Shown: piece after piece, positions 30,127-38,258 of the stretch
Position numbering within the stretch: position 1 is the stretch's first letter
Layout of the letters: the number at the start of each line of letters is the position of its first letter
NCBI GenBank assembly: GCA_046349635.1
Contig: JAXMBX010000009.1
Span: 51,195 to 115,194 of the forward strand
DNA length: 64,000 nt
Source of the DNA: JAXMBX01 sp046349635
GTDB taxonomy: Bacteria > Planctomycetota > Planctomycetia > Planctomycetales > Planctomycetaceae
Direction: 5' to 3'
Position numbers and translations under genes: made by a program
Notes under the pieces: generated by a model
The model's database searches: none
The model's input: only the letters and a program-made list of their open reading frames with translations
Told to the model about the DNA's origin: nothing

Positions 30127-30366
30127 ATGTGCGGAAGATTCACCAACCCGGATCATCAATGATCCAAAACAGGCTGATGGAACCGATCCATAACCGGACG
30201 CCTGTTTTCTGCTCCCGCATACTATCATCGGTGGATGAATACCGTGCCGGAGGATGCAAACTCCCTTCAGGAATTGCTCATCCCCTGCCCGGAAGGGATT
30301 CGACGCGGAATCATTTCAAACTTGTCAATGCCTCCAGGAATGACGTTCCGCAGTGTGTTCAACTGA
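30127..30366 (+). pseudogene. Remnant of an HMCES/YedK (SRAP) abasic-site protein gene
   Basis: Begins MCGRFTNPDHQ, the SRAP N-terminus whose Cys2 forms the DNA-protein crosslink at abasic sites, then hits a stop. Soon after, LMEPIHNRTPV corresponds to the family motif MxPIHxRMPV, and in the next frame PAYYHRWMNT and EDANSLQELLIPCPEG match the region that follows. About two thirds of a normal SRAP gene (roughly 220 residues) is missing between the two parts, and at least one frameshift is present. It is clearly non-functional. Confidence 0.75.
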
Positions 30367-30387
30367 TTGCCGAAAGCGGAGACGAAA

Positions 30388-30610
30388 ATGGGAAAACTCG
30401 AATATTCATCAGTCCCTACTTACGATCCAATGGACCTTGTAAAGCAGTACTTCAATCCTGCCTTGTCAAATTGAAGGCAAAGACGCTGAAACGACGCAGG
30501 AACGTGACAAGGTTAAGAGCGAAATTGAAATACTGCGTAAGTGCTGGCTCAGCATTAAAGGGACGGACAACCTTCACGAGCTGGCGTCCAGTGACTCGAA
30601 GGGGGACTGA
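30388..30610 (+). pseudogene. Frameshifted copy of the small protein at 30863
   Basis: Starts MGKLEYSSVPTYDPMDLVKQYFN, then a one-base insertion near 30450-30460 moves the frame, and it continues IEGKDAETTQERDKVKSEIE and LRKCWLSIKGTDNLHELASS to a stop at 30610. It matches the intact downstream protein at DPMxLVxxY, at the spaced L-R-x-x-W-x-S-x-K-G and at D-x-x-H-x-L-A. Total length is 3n+1, as expected for one insertion. Confidence 0.75.
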
Positions 30611-30862
30611 AACCTGCCCTTGCGAACCTTCCACACTGATGAAGCCTTCGCCTTGAAGTCAGAACAACTGCCCCAAGAGGCCTCCCGGAAACGTCGCACT
30701 GTCCGATCACCGAAAAGACCATCTTCGGGAGCGTTTGTTTGGATTGATTGATGACCGCTCAGACCCATCTATCCCGTCCCCCTCATTATCCCATCGCGAC
30801 AAAGCGGGGTTGTGCGGATACTGAAATCCTCTGATACTGGCCCGCCGCTCAAGGAGGTTGAG

Positions 30863-31078
30863 ATGATGCCAGCACCGGGAGATTCAATTCCCGACTTCGA
30901 TCCAATGCAACTTGTGTCCGAATATCAATCCGCAATCCTCAAGCTCGCCAAGACAGACGATTCTCAGCAGCCAAAGCAAGAATTGGAATCAACGGCGCGG
31001 GATCTCCGCCTGGCCTGGGAGAGCCTGAAAGGACAAGACGACATTCACGATCTTGCATTTGGCGACATTCTCGGCTGA
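30863..31078 (+). CDS. Small conserved-looking protein (71 residues)
   Basis: A strong ribosome site AAGGAGG (30851-30857) precedes two adjacent ATG codons at 30863 and 30866; either may be used. The acidic, mainly helical protein contains FDPMQLVSEYQ, ELESTARDLRLAWESLKGQ and DDIHDLAFGD. A degraded paralogue lies 250 bases upstream, so this is a real gene family rather than a chance frame. No known domain is recognised and no membrane segment is present. It sits between the HMCES remnant and the tRNA-Arg gene. Confidence 0.6.
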   Translation: MMPAPGDSIPDFDPMQLVSEYQSAILKLAKTDDSQQPKQELESTARDLRLAWESLKGQDDIHDLAFGDILG

Positions 31079-31155
31079 GAGGACGCCAGCCAGAGAAACC
31101 CGACCGGGGGACCGACATAATGACGGCTCCCGGGGAGGTGAAACGTCAGTTCCGG

Positions 31156-31227
31156 TCGTTGAGCATGACGGTGGGGATCATAAAAGTGATTCTGTCGCTG
31201 GTGGGGCTGGGTTGCCTGTTTCTGTAG
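31156..31227 (+). pseudogene. Duplicated tail of the DUF202 gene
   Basis: Encodes SMTVGIIKVILSLVGLGCLFL and a stop, closely matching the last residues of the DUF202 protein (29061-29132). Nothing of the remaining gene is present upstream, so this is a fragment carried by a duplication. Confidence 0.8.
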
Positions 31228-31239
31228 CCGGTTTCCCCC

Positions 31240-31324
31240 GATTTTCCCGCGAGCTTTTTTGTGCTATCCTGTGTCATACCTTGCGCACGCGCCCGTAGCT
31301 CAGCAGGATAGAGCAACAGATTTC
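31240..31324 (+). repeat. Direct repeat, copy 2 (tRNA-Arg upstream region plus 5' half)
   Basis: Second copy of 29857-29942. Here it runs directly into the complete tRNA-Arg, and the DUF202 tail fragment ends only about 13 bases before it. Confidence 0.85.
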
Positions 31325-31362
31325 TAATCTGTCGGTCGGGGGTTCGAATCCTCCGGCGTGCT
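31289..31362 (+). tRNA. tRNA-Arg (anticodon TCT)
   Basis: D arm GCTC...GAGC, anticodon stem ACAGA/TCTGT with loop TTTCTAA (anticodon TCT, reading AGA), and T arm GGGGG-TTCGAAT-CCTCC. The acceptor strand GCGCCCG pairs imperfectly with GGCGTGC: two mismatches as written, which one extra G in the 3' strand (giving CGGGCGT) would largely repair. The gene may be intact in reality and the missing base a sequence error. It is followed by a T run and then the peroxiredoxin gene. Confidence 0.8.
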
Positions 31363-31463
31363 TTTTCTCCCTTCAAATCGCTCCTCCTTGACTTCACCGG
31401 ATATCATTGCAGCGGATGATTTTCGGGCCGCGTTGCACTCTCCCTTCTCCCAGGAACTCTCCC

Positions 31464-32027
31464 ATGACCCCGCGCATTGCCCGTTACGTGTTCGCGTCAC
31501 TCCTGTCCGTGTTCTGCCTGGTGGCCCCAACCCTGGCGGCCGAAGGGCCCCCGAAAGTCGGAGACAAGGCCCCCGACTTTGAACTGATGAACCTGCACGG
31601 GGAGAAGGTTGAGCTTTCCAAATCTCTCAAGAGCGGGCCGGTCGTGCTGGTGGTGTTGCGGGGGTATCCCGGCTATCAATGCCCGCTGTGCAGCAAGCAG
31701 TTTGCGGAATTCCTCAAGGTGGCGGATGAGTTCAAGGCCGCGAAGGCCACGGTGCTGTTTGTCTATCCCGGCCCGGCGGACAAACTCAAGGAGTACGCCC
31801 AGGAATTCACCAAGGGGAAAGAGTATCCGGAACACTTCCAGTTCTTGCTCGACCCGAACTACAACTTCACGACCGCCTACGCTCTCCGCTGGGATGCGAA
31901 GAACGAAACGGCGTACCCGTCGACGTTCATCATCGATAAGGGTCAGAAGGTCACGTTTGCCAAGGTGAGCAAAACCCACGGCGGCAGGACCAAGGCAGCC
32001 GACATCCTCAAAGCCCTGAAGAATTAG
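31464..32027 (+). CDS. Secreted AhpC/TSA-family thioredoxin-fold protein (peroxiredoxin-like)
   Basis: A 187-residue protein. ATG at 31464 gives a proper signal peptide (FASLLSVFCLVAPTLAAEG); the frame is open upstream but that extension is unlikely. The mature domain has VGDKAPDFELMNLHG, the active-site region RGYPGYQCPLC with Cys73 and Cys76, and the cis-Pro region YPSTFIIDKGQKV. The CxxC spacing is more like TlpA/ResA-type redox proteins or BCP-like peroxiredoxins than classic 2-Cys AhpC. It probably acts in the periplasm on peroxide or disulfides. A terminator follows. Confidence 0.82.
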   Translation: MTPRIARYVFASLLSVFCLVAPTLAAEGPPKVGDKAPDFELMNLHGEKVELSKSLKSGPVVLVVLRGYPGYQCPLCSKQFAEFLKVADEFKAAKATVLFVYPGPADKLKEYAQEFTKGKEYPEHFQFLLDPNYNFTTAYALRWDAKNETAYPSTFIIDKGQKVTFAKVSKTHGGRTKAADILKALKN

Positions 32028-32072
32028 AGCCGGGTCGCGCAGTCGTCTCTTGGACGAGAGAAGTTCATTCAG

Positions 32073-32116
32073 ATCGGCTGGGGTCGTTTATTCGATCTCA
32101 GCCGATTTTGTTTTTC
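32073..32116 (+). terminator. Rho-independent terminator after the peroxiredoxin gene
   Basis: ATCGGCTG (32073-32080) pairs with CAGCCGAT (32099-32106), followed by TTTTGTTTTTC. Confidence 0.75.
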
Positions 32117-32291
32117 ACGCCGTGATCCCTGTTCACCCCGCACTACTAAAAATGAACGGATGTAAAAATGAGCGGGATGGATTGCGCACGTGTCCCCGTT
32201 CCGTCGCTACAATACAGGCCTCAATTCCGCTGTTCATTTCCAGATCCACTCTCCCTGCGTGCCACGATCGTGCGCTGCTGCGCCTTGCCCT

Positions 32292-33563
32292 ATGAACAAA
32301 CAACCTTTCCAGACTCCGCCGCAACGCTGGAATCCGAAACTGACTCCGTGGGTCGTCCGCTGGATGCGGCCTTACATTCGCTATGACCTCGGGCGGCAGA
32401 AGATCCACGACATCGAAGTGCGGCATCTCGCGAAGGCGCAGGATGCCCTGGCCCAGCCGGCGGGGGTGCTGATCACCCCGAACCATTCCTTCCACTATGA
32501 TTCGTACGTCCTCATTGAGACGTCGCACCGCCTAAAACGTCCGTTCCACTTTCTCACCGCCTGGCAGGTCTTCGCGATGGGAACCCGATTTGATCGCTGG
32601 GTACTGCAGCGGCATGGCTGTTACAGCATCAATCGGGAAGGGAACGACGTCCAGGCGTTCAAGACGTCGGTCGAGATCCTGCAGAAAAACTCGCACCCGT
32701 TGGTCATCTTTCCGGAGGGGGATATCTACCACCACAACGATCAGATCAGCCCGTTTCGGGATGGGGCAGCCGCGATCGCCCTGTCCGCGGCGAAGCGAAG
32801 CGAACGACCGATCCTCGCGCTGCCCGTGGCGGTCAAGGCGTTCTACGTCTCGGATCCCACCTCTGACCTGGAACGGGTGATGACAAGACTGGAGGAGAGC
32901 CTGTACTGGCGCCCGCAGACTCAACATGGACTCACGGAGCGGATCTATCGGTTCGCGGAAGGTCTGCTGGCGCTCAAGGAGTTGGAATACCTGAAGCAGC
33001 AGCAGACGGGGCCGATTACGCAGCGGGTGCGACAACTGAGCGATGAAGTGCTCCGGCGATTGGAGCAGAAATACAACGTCACGCCGAATTCCACCGAGTG
33101 CCCGGAACGGGCCAAGGAGGTCCGGCGTGCGATCATCGCTGTCGCCGAACAAAAGAACGCCGAACAAAAGAACGCCGAACAAAAAAACGCAGACACGAAA
33201 AATGGCCAACAGAAAGGGCTGACACACGAGGCGCTGCTGGCATTGGAAGCGGACATGGAAGACGTGTTCTTCGTGATTCAGTTGTACAGCTACCCCGGCG
33301 ATTACGTCGCCAAGAAACCGGTCATTGAACGGGTCGCGGAGACGATCGACAAATTCGAGGAGGATCTCCTCCGGGCGGTCTATCCCGGCGTGCGCGGGGA
33401 GCGGAAGGTGGTCGTGCAGTTCGGCGATCCGATTACTGTCCCCGATGGCCGGCAGGGGAAACCGACCGTTGCCGAGTGGACGCATCGGTTTGAGCGGGAA
33501 GTCCAGTCTCTGCTCGACGACATTAATGCGAATCCGCCTGCTGAAGTGATTGCCCCGAAGTGA
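32292..33563 (+). CDS. PlsC-like acyltransferase
   Basis: A 423-residue protein; ATG at 32292 puts the conserved region at the usual distance, and the open upstream extension has no family features. The acyltransferase HX4D motif is NHSFHYD (His65, Asp70), followed by YSINREGND and the substrate motif FPEGD at about 140-144. The family moves acyl groups from acyl-ACP or acyl-CoA to glycerophosphate-like acceptors at the membrane, though no membrane segment is obvious here. The C-terminal half is unusual: a long helical extension with a Lys/Gln/Asn-rich repeat (EQKNA three times, 33144-33188) that looks like a flexible linker. Acceptor unknown. Confidence 0.75.
   Translation: MNKQPFQTPPQRWNPKLTPWVVRWMRPYIRYDLGRQKIHDIEVRHLAKAQDALAQPAGVLITPNHSFHYDSYVLIETSHRLKRPFHFLTAWQVFAMGTRFDRWVLQRHGCYSINREGNDVQAFKTSVEILQKNSHPLVIFPEGDIYHHNDQISPFRDGAAAIALSAAKRSERPILALPVAVKAFYVSDPTSDLERVMTRLEESLYWRPQTQHGLTERIYRFAEGLLALKELEYLKQQQTGPITQRVRQLSDEVLRRLEQKYNVTPNSTECPERAKEVRRAIIAVAEQKNAEQKNAEQKNADTKNGQQKGLTHEALLALEADMEDVFFVIQLYSYPGDYVAKKPVIERVAETIDKFEEDLLRAVYPGVRGERKVVVQFGDPITVPDGRQGKPTVAEWTHRFEREVQSLLDDINANPPAEVIAPK
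33144..33188 (+). repeat. In-frame 15-base tandem repeat, three units
   Basis: The unit GCCGAACAAAAGAAC occurs three times (the last with one change), encoding the AEQKN repeats inside the acyltransferase linker. The unit is a multiple of three, so copy number can change without a frameshift. Confidence 0.9.
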
Positions 33564-33605
33564 TTGCCCCGAAGAAGTGACATCTCCAGCCGAGGAAAAT
33601 TGCTG

Positions 33606-33881
33606 ATGCTGCAACTGATCGACGTGGCGAAATCGTTCGGTTCGACCCGCGTCCTGGCGGGGATCAAAACGGCGGCGGTGATCAATGTCGGCACGGCGAC
33701 GATAGGGGCGCTCATTGGAGCTGGCGGTTACGGGCAGCCGATTCTCAACGGCATCCGGCTGAATAACACGAACCTGATCCTGCAGGGGGCGATTCCGGCG
33801 GCGGTGCTTGCGATACTCGTGCAATTCTTCTTCGACCTGATCGAACGCCGCGCGGTGCCGAAGGGGCTGCGTGGGAAATAA
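33606..33881 (+). pseudogene. OpuB/OpuC-type glycine betaine transporter chimera left by an internal deletion
   Basis: A 91-residue frame. The first 19 or so residues (MLQLIDVAKSFGSTRVL) are the start of an ABC ATPase; it then passes without a stop into GIKTAAVINVGTATIGALIGAGGYGQPI and LVQFFFDLIERRAVPKGL, which is the end of an OpuBB/OpuCB-type permease. Walker A, signature, Walker B and nearly all of the permease are absent. The junction falls at LAGI (CTGGCGGGGATC), a tetrapeptide plausible in both parents (VLAGI in the ATPase, ILAGIKTA in the permease). It may be a deletion between short direct repeats of about 2 kb or more, or an assembly collapse at the same point. The frame is non-functional as a transporter. 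Confidence 0.8.
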
Positions 33882-33950
33882 CTGGAAGTGAATTGCCCAA
33901 AAGCCAACCACGAAAAGACGATTCTCGTCTAAATCAGAAATTCCAAAGTC

Positions 33951-35417
33951 TCAGCGGATTGTCTCTTCGACGTCGCCGGGGATTGTCTCGACGGGGAGGC
34001 GGCCGGTGCGGGTCGCCATCTGGAACGTTTCGAAGTCCCGCTCGACCTGGTCCGCGTAGGCTTCGGCGTACTCGGTGATTGCCTCGTCGAAACTCGTTCC
34101 GCCCCCGAGATAGCCGGCGATCGTCGCGGCGTCTCCGGTTTTGGCGTGTGCGCGGGCCAACGTCCGACCACACAGGCCTGCCAGTCCGGCCAGGATCTCG
34201 GGGGTCGCGTTTCGCAGGTCGGGGGCCACTTTCATATCGCGCAACTGGCGCACGTAATAAGACCGCCCCTTGGGTCCGTCCGTCCATCCCAGAAAGATAT
34301 CGCTCGCCGACTGCATGAGTCGCTGGCCCGTGACGACCCGTTCCCCATCGTGGTCGTGCGGCGTGGCATCGTAGCGCCCCGCGAGTACCGACCGGCGTGC
34401 CTCTTTCACCTGCAGGAAGAGGGGGTCATCCTGGTTCCCGATGAACAGGACGATGAAGCACCGGGTTCCGACCGAGCCGACGCCGACGACCTTGTAGGCG
34501 AAATCGACGAGTTGATAGCGGTCGAAGAGCATCTGACGTTCACCACTGAGGGTGGCGCGATATTTCTCGAAGAAGGGGACGACATGTTCCTGCATGATCT
34601 GGTCGTGATCCTCGGGGCGGAACAGCAACGGCGGACTGAGCGCAATCTGGGGTTTGCCGTTCACTTCCCGGGTCAGTTTTTCGTAAACGTGTTCGGAGGT
34701 ATTCACCTGGGCCTTGGCCACCTGTTTCTTGACATGCTTGGCCAGCACGGGATTATCGGCGACGCTTTCCAGAATCCCCTCATACGTGATCCGCGCGTAC
34801 CACGTTTCGAGCACGCTCATCTCCGCGAACTGGGCCATTCCCTCGCGGTACCACTTGACCATCTGCCCCACGGCATCGCGGGCTTCGCTTTTCTTGTAAC
34901 GGAGCCAGCGGGCCGCCAGGACGAAACTGGTCGCCAGACGCTTGATGTCCCACTCGAAGGGTCCCGGGTGGGTTTCATCGAAGTCGTTGATATCGAAAAT
35001 GAGGGTCCGTTCCGGTGTCGCGAACCCGCCGAAATTCATGAGGTGACAGTCCCCGCAGCACTGCACGCTGATCCCGGTCGTCGGGGTTTTCAACAGGTCA
35101 TAGGCCTGCAACCCGGCCGTCCCGCGAAAGAACGCGAAGGGGGACTCCAACATCCGCGTAAACCGGACGGGCAAGAGCTGCTTCAAGCGGTCGCAGTTCG
35201 ACTCTTCCAGGAGTGCGATCGGGTCGCGCATGGGATCCAGATCGAGCGTTGTATGGCTCGACCGCGGGCACAACTGCCGGAGATCTTTTCCGCGCTGTTT
35301 CCGGACCTCACGCTGCGAGAAAGAAATCTCCCCGACCATCGGAGCCGCGGGGGGGACTCCGTCCGACAACGTGGATTGATCGACACTGGGAGCGTCACTG
35401 GGAGCGTCACTGGACAT
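33951..35417 (-). CDS. DUF2252 protein (kinase-fold-like, unknown function)
   Basis: A 488-residue protein; ATG at 35417 is chosen because it gives the typical family length, although the frame extends upstream. DUF2252 marks include FAFFRGTAGLQAYDL, the block VQCCGDCHLMNFGGFATPER, DINDFDETHPGPFEWDIKRLA and YVRQLRDMK near the C-terminus (FVGVGSVGTRCFIVLF in between). The GDxHxxNFG and DxNDFDE blocks resemble the catalytic and metal loops of aminoglycoside phosphotransferase-like folds, so a kinase-like activity is possible but unproven. The N-terminus has a short repeat (SDAPSDAPS) from a 12-base tandem duplication. It converges with the OpuB chimera. Confidence 0.8.
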   Translation of the reverse strand: MSSDAPSDAPSVDQSTLSDGVPPAAPMVGEISFSQREVRKQRGKDLRQLCPRSSHTTLDLDPMRDPIALLEESNCDRLKQLLPVRFTRMLESPFAFFRGTAGLQAYDLLKTPTTGISVQCCGDCHLMNFGGFATPERTLIFDINDFDETHPGPFEWDIKRLATSFVLAARWLRYKKSEARDAVGQMVKWYREGMAQFAEMSVLETWYARITYEGILESVADNPVLAKHVKKQVAKAQVNTSEHVYEKLTREVNGKPQIALSPPLLFRPEDHDQIMQEHVVPFFEKYRATLSGERQMLFDRYQLVDFAYKVVGVGSVGTRCFIVLFIGNQDDPLFLQVKEARRSVLAGRYDATPHDHDGERVVTGQRLMQSASDIFLGWTDGPKGRSYYVRQLRDMKVAPDLRNATPEILAGLAGLCGRTLARAHAKTGDAATIAGYLGGGTSFDEAITEYAEAYADQVERDFETFQMATRTGRLPVETIPGDVEETIR

Positions 35418-35940
35418 GCGGAGCTGCCTCGCTTCTTGTCGCCGCGTCTTAAGATCCTGGAAACTTGCTGTCCCTCCGATCGTAAGACAGATGCGCCCCG
35501 GCTGTAAACGGGTTACGTTCGAGAGTCTGTGCTTCTCGCGGGTAAAACGACGTCTCGGAAGAGCGAGGATTTTGAGGGAATCTCCTGTATGAATTTGCCA
35601 AATCTCGCAGATTTGACAGAATTTCTGCGCAAAATGGGGCAAGATTTTCCGTTTGCTAAAGAAATCCGGTCAACTTGAGTTAAGGGAACGACAGTATTCT
35701 CGTTATTCCTCCACTTCCGACACTCCGATCAATTATGTGATTCAATTCGCTTGCGGCAGTCGCATCACGCGTATCTTTTCTGTCGATTCCAGCGCGAATT
35801 GGGGCGGACGTACGGGCAGCAGACGGGCAGTTTTTTCTCAGCTCACCGCTTTCGGGCTGAGTTCATATCCACGGGGCATCCTCGCGCACCGCGTTCACCG
35901 TCCGGGCGCGGAGGGTCCGAGAATCTTCTAAGGGGCAATT
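35418..35940. other. 523-base intergenic region between divergent genes
   Basis: Separates the DUF2252 gene (minus) from the outer-membrane-like gene (plus), so it should hold both promoters. It is more AT-rich than its surroundings between about 35580 and 35760. Inverted repeats AAATCT-CGC-AGATTT (35600-35614) and CAGAATTTCTG (35617-35627) lie side by side and could be a regulator site. I found no convincing small gene or promoter pair. Confidence 0.5.
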
Positions 35941-37020
35941 ATGCAGCGCTTCAAATCGTGGTTCCTGGGGCTCGCACTCAGCGCCTCCCTCGTCGGGGGA
36001 ACCAGTTCGTCTCTCTACTCCCAGACCGAGGATCCATCCTCCTTCGATCAGGCTCTGCAGGGAGTTCCTGCGATGGATCAGCAGATCCCGACCTATACCG
36101 AGGCTCCTCCGGCGATGCAGCCGGTCCTGTTCGAGAATCTCTCACTCGACAGTCTCGCTCCGGAAAATCTCGCCGCGCCGCTGATTATCAACGACAAGCT
36201 GCTCGGTTTGTTCGCCGCGTCCGATGACTGCTTCAGCGACTTCATCGCGCCGTTGTCGAACCCGCTGTACTTTGAAAACCCCCGGACAGTGACCGAAGCC
36301 CGGCTCATTTTCGCGAACCACTGGTTCAATGATGCCAACCCGGTGTTCCAGGGAGGGACGGCCCAGTACCTTGCGATGCAGGTGCGTGCCGCGTTGACCG
36401 AACGGCTGTCGATTATCGCGACCAAAGACGGATACATCTGGATGAACCCGACGAACGGCGCGCTGGGTGATCCGGACGGCTGGGCGAACATCGCCGCCGG
36501 TTTGAAATACAACCTGATCCGCGATCCCGATGCGCAGCGGATCGTCAGCGTCGGAACCACGTTTGAAATTCCTGCCGGTACCAAGAAAGTCTTCCAGGGG
36601 AACGGGAGCGGTGAATTCCACCTGTTCCTGACCGGCGGTCAGCAGATCGGAGAACGGTGGCACTACATGACCGCGAGCGGATTCCGCCTGCCCAGCGACT
36701 TCGCGGCCCAAAGCCAGAGCTGGTACTGGTCCAACCACGTCGACTATGCCCTGACTGACCGCCTGTACGGCCTTGTCGAACTGAACTGGTTCCACTGGAC
36801 GGGGAGCGGCAAGACCCTGCCCGTCAACTTTGAAGGGGTGGACCTGGTCAACCTGGGATCCACGTCCGTGGCCGGTAATGACGTCGTGACGATTGCCTTC
36901 GGTGGCCGTCGCAAGCTGTTCTGCGCAAGCGAAGTGGGGGCGGGCTATGAAGTCCCGGTTTCACCCCGCAAGGACATCTTCGGCTCCCGCCTGTACCTCG
37001 ACCTGATCCTCCGCTATTAA
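35941..37020 (+). CDS. Putative outer-membrane beta-barrel protein
   Basis: A 359-residue protein with signal peptide (FLGLALSASLVGGTSSSLYS) and AAGGGG before the ATG. The N-terminal 90 residues are acidic and Pro-rich; the remainder has alternating strands with many aromatic residues (AARLIFANHWF-like ARLIFANHWFND, RWHYMTASGFRLP, SWYWSNHVDYAL, YGLVELNWFHW) and ends in LYLDLILRY, an aromatic-terminated last strand as in outer membrane barrels. Planctomycetes have an outer membrane, so this location is reasonable. A specific channel or enzyme function is not evident. A terminator-like hairpin follows. Confidence 0.6.
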   Translation: MQRFKSWFLGLALSASLVGGTSSSLYSQTEDPSSFDQALQGVPAMDQQIPTYTEAPPAMQPVLFENLSLDSLAPENLAAPLIINDKLLGLFAASDDCFSDFIAPLSNPLYFENPRTVTEARLIFANHWFNDANPVFQGGTAQYLAMQVRAALTERLSIIATKDGYIWMNPTNGALGDPDGWANIAAGLKYNLIRDPDAQRIVSVGTTFEIPAGTKKVFQGNGSGEFHLFLTGGQQIGERWHYMTASGFRLPSDFAAQSQSWYWSNHVDYALTDRLYGLVELNWFHWTGSGKTLPVNFEGVDLVNLGSTSVAGNDVVTIAFGGRRKLFCASEVGAGYEVPVSPRKDIFGSRLYLDLILRY

Positions 37021-37086
37021 TCCGAACGAGAGTCACAGTACAACCGATTTCGGTTCCGAAACGAATCCTCCTGATTCGCTGACAGA

Positions 37087-37125
37087 AGCTCGGCCGTTGC
37101 ATACGGGAGACGGCCGGGCTTTCTG
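37087..37125. terminator. Probable terminator between convergent genes
   Basis: AGCTCGGCCGT (37087-37097) pairs, with one G-T pair, with ACGGCCGGGCT (37110-37120), followed by TTTCTGTCTTT. It lies between the plus-strand barrel gene and the minus-strand HAAS protein gene. Confidence 0.6.
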
Positions 37126-37142
37126 TCTTTCTTTGCCGCTCA

Positions 37143-37916
37143 TTATTCTTCGCTTAGGTCCAGCCGAGCCCATTCGACCTGGCTGCTGAATTCCTTCCGG
37201 CCGGCCCACATCACTATCAGAAACACTACGGGCAGCATCACCGTGCTGAGAACGACCAGGAGCGCCTCGCGCGCACCAAACCGTTCCCAAAGCGGAATCA
37301 TCTGCGAAGAGAGCAAGAGCTTATAAATAAAGCCCAACGCTCCCAGTTTGTAACATGTGCATCGTATTATTCTCCAGTAGATCCTGTCTTCGCTCCCGTT
37401 GAGAATCGCTCCAAATGTCCCTTCGAGGACGACATAGGCAATTAACGTCAGCATGACGAGAGGCGTCAGCAGCGTCACGATCATAGGCCAGGGGTTCATT
37501 CCCTTCAGGATCACGACCAGATCGCATGCCCCGAACAGGAAAAACAGTTCGCAGAACCAAAACATCGTCCAACGCCAGGCATTTTGTCGCGGAGAGATCG
37601 CCACATCAATTCGGAATACCTCATTGAGCCAGGCCGCCCAACGGGGAATGCGCGGCACCCCGCGCTGTAATTCCTGCGTTAACTCCTCCGTCGCGCCAAA
37701 TCGTGACCGGGCTACACTCAATGCGGCGTGTTCATCACCGCAGCGTGTCAGCTCCTCTTGATAGATCGCCGTCAGATGCCCGAGGAGTTCTCTCCGGATT
37801 TCATATTTCCGGTTATCCCAAGTCTTCAAGGGACGGACTGCGCGTTCGACTGTGATCTTCAGTTGCCGTTCGATTTCTGGATTCATGGCGTCTGGATTGA
37901 TCCCGTTCGGATTCAT
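37143..37916 (-). CDS. HAAS-type membrane protein partnered with PadR
   Basis: A 257-residue protein. The N-terminal 80 residues contain RRELLGHLTAIYQEELTRCG followed by ALSVARSRFGATEELTQELQ, the pattern of the HAAS/permease-prefix helical domain found beside PadR regulators. Four hydrophobic segments follow (LFFLFGACDLVVIL, MIVTLLTPLVMLTLIAYVVL, KLGALGFIYKLLL, LLVVLSTVMLPVVFLIVMW). ATG at 37916-37914 overlaps the padR stop, so the genes are translationally coupled. Such proteins are thought to act as membrane signalling or transport partners. No ABC ATPase accompanies it here. Confidence 0.7.
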   Translation of the reverse strand: MNPNGINPDAMNPEIERQLKITVERAVRPLKTWDNRKYEIRRELLGHLTAIYQEELTRCGDEHAALSVARSRFGATEELTQELQRGVPRIPRWAAWLNEVFRIDVAISPRQNAWRWTMFWFCELFFLFGACDLVVILKGMNPWPMIVTLLTPLVMLTLIAYVVLEGTFGAILNGSEDRIYWRIIRCTCYKLGALGFIYKLLLSSQMIPLWERFGAREALLVVLSTVMLPVVFLIVMWAGRKEFSSQVEWARLDLSEE

Positions 37917-38257
37917 GCGGTCGCTCCTACAATTCCCCCCACCACTCGAACAAATTCCGTCCACTCGTTTCGCGCCTGGCTCAAGGCCTTGTGCCCCTTC
38001 TTCGTCAATTCATAGACACGTCGGGGTGCGCCTCGTTTTCCCGCGGGATCTTTTTCCGTGCGGGCGATAATCAGGCCAGCCGCTTCCAAACGGTAGAGGG
38101 CGGGATAGAGTGACCCCTCCTTGAGCCTGAGCAACCCGCACCCCGCGTCTTCCAGGCGGCGGAGAATCTCCAGCCCATGCCCCTCTCCGCGCTGTAAGAC
38201 GGAGAGGACCATCGTCTCGACATGCCCACGCAACAAGTCTCCTGCGATCGGTTTCAT
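37913..38257 (-). CDS. PadR-family transcriptional regulator
   Basis: A 114-residue winged-helix protein starting at ATG 38257. Family marks: GDLLRGHVETMVLSVLQRG (helix 1), HGLEILRRLED, LKEGSLYPALYRLEAAGLI (recognition helix) and the wing GAPRRVYELTKKG. It probably represses itself and the coupled HAAS gene; a near-perfect inverted repeat lies directly upstream. The frame is open further upstream, but the family start is at MKPIAGDLL. Confidence 0.88.
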   Translation of the reverse strand: MKPIAGDLLRGHVETMVLSVLQRGEGHGLEILRRLEDAGCGLLRLKEGSLYPALYRLEAAGLIIARTEKDPAGKRGAPRRVYELTKKGHKALSQARNEWTEFVRVVGGIVGATA

Positions 38258-38258
38258 G

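Noticed and set aside
33144..33188. Tandem repeat considered as a CRISPR-like array
   Set aside because: Units are directly adjacent without spacers, are 15 bases long and encode part of a protein.
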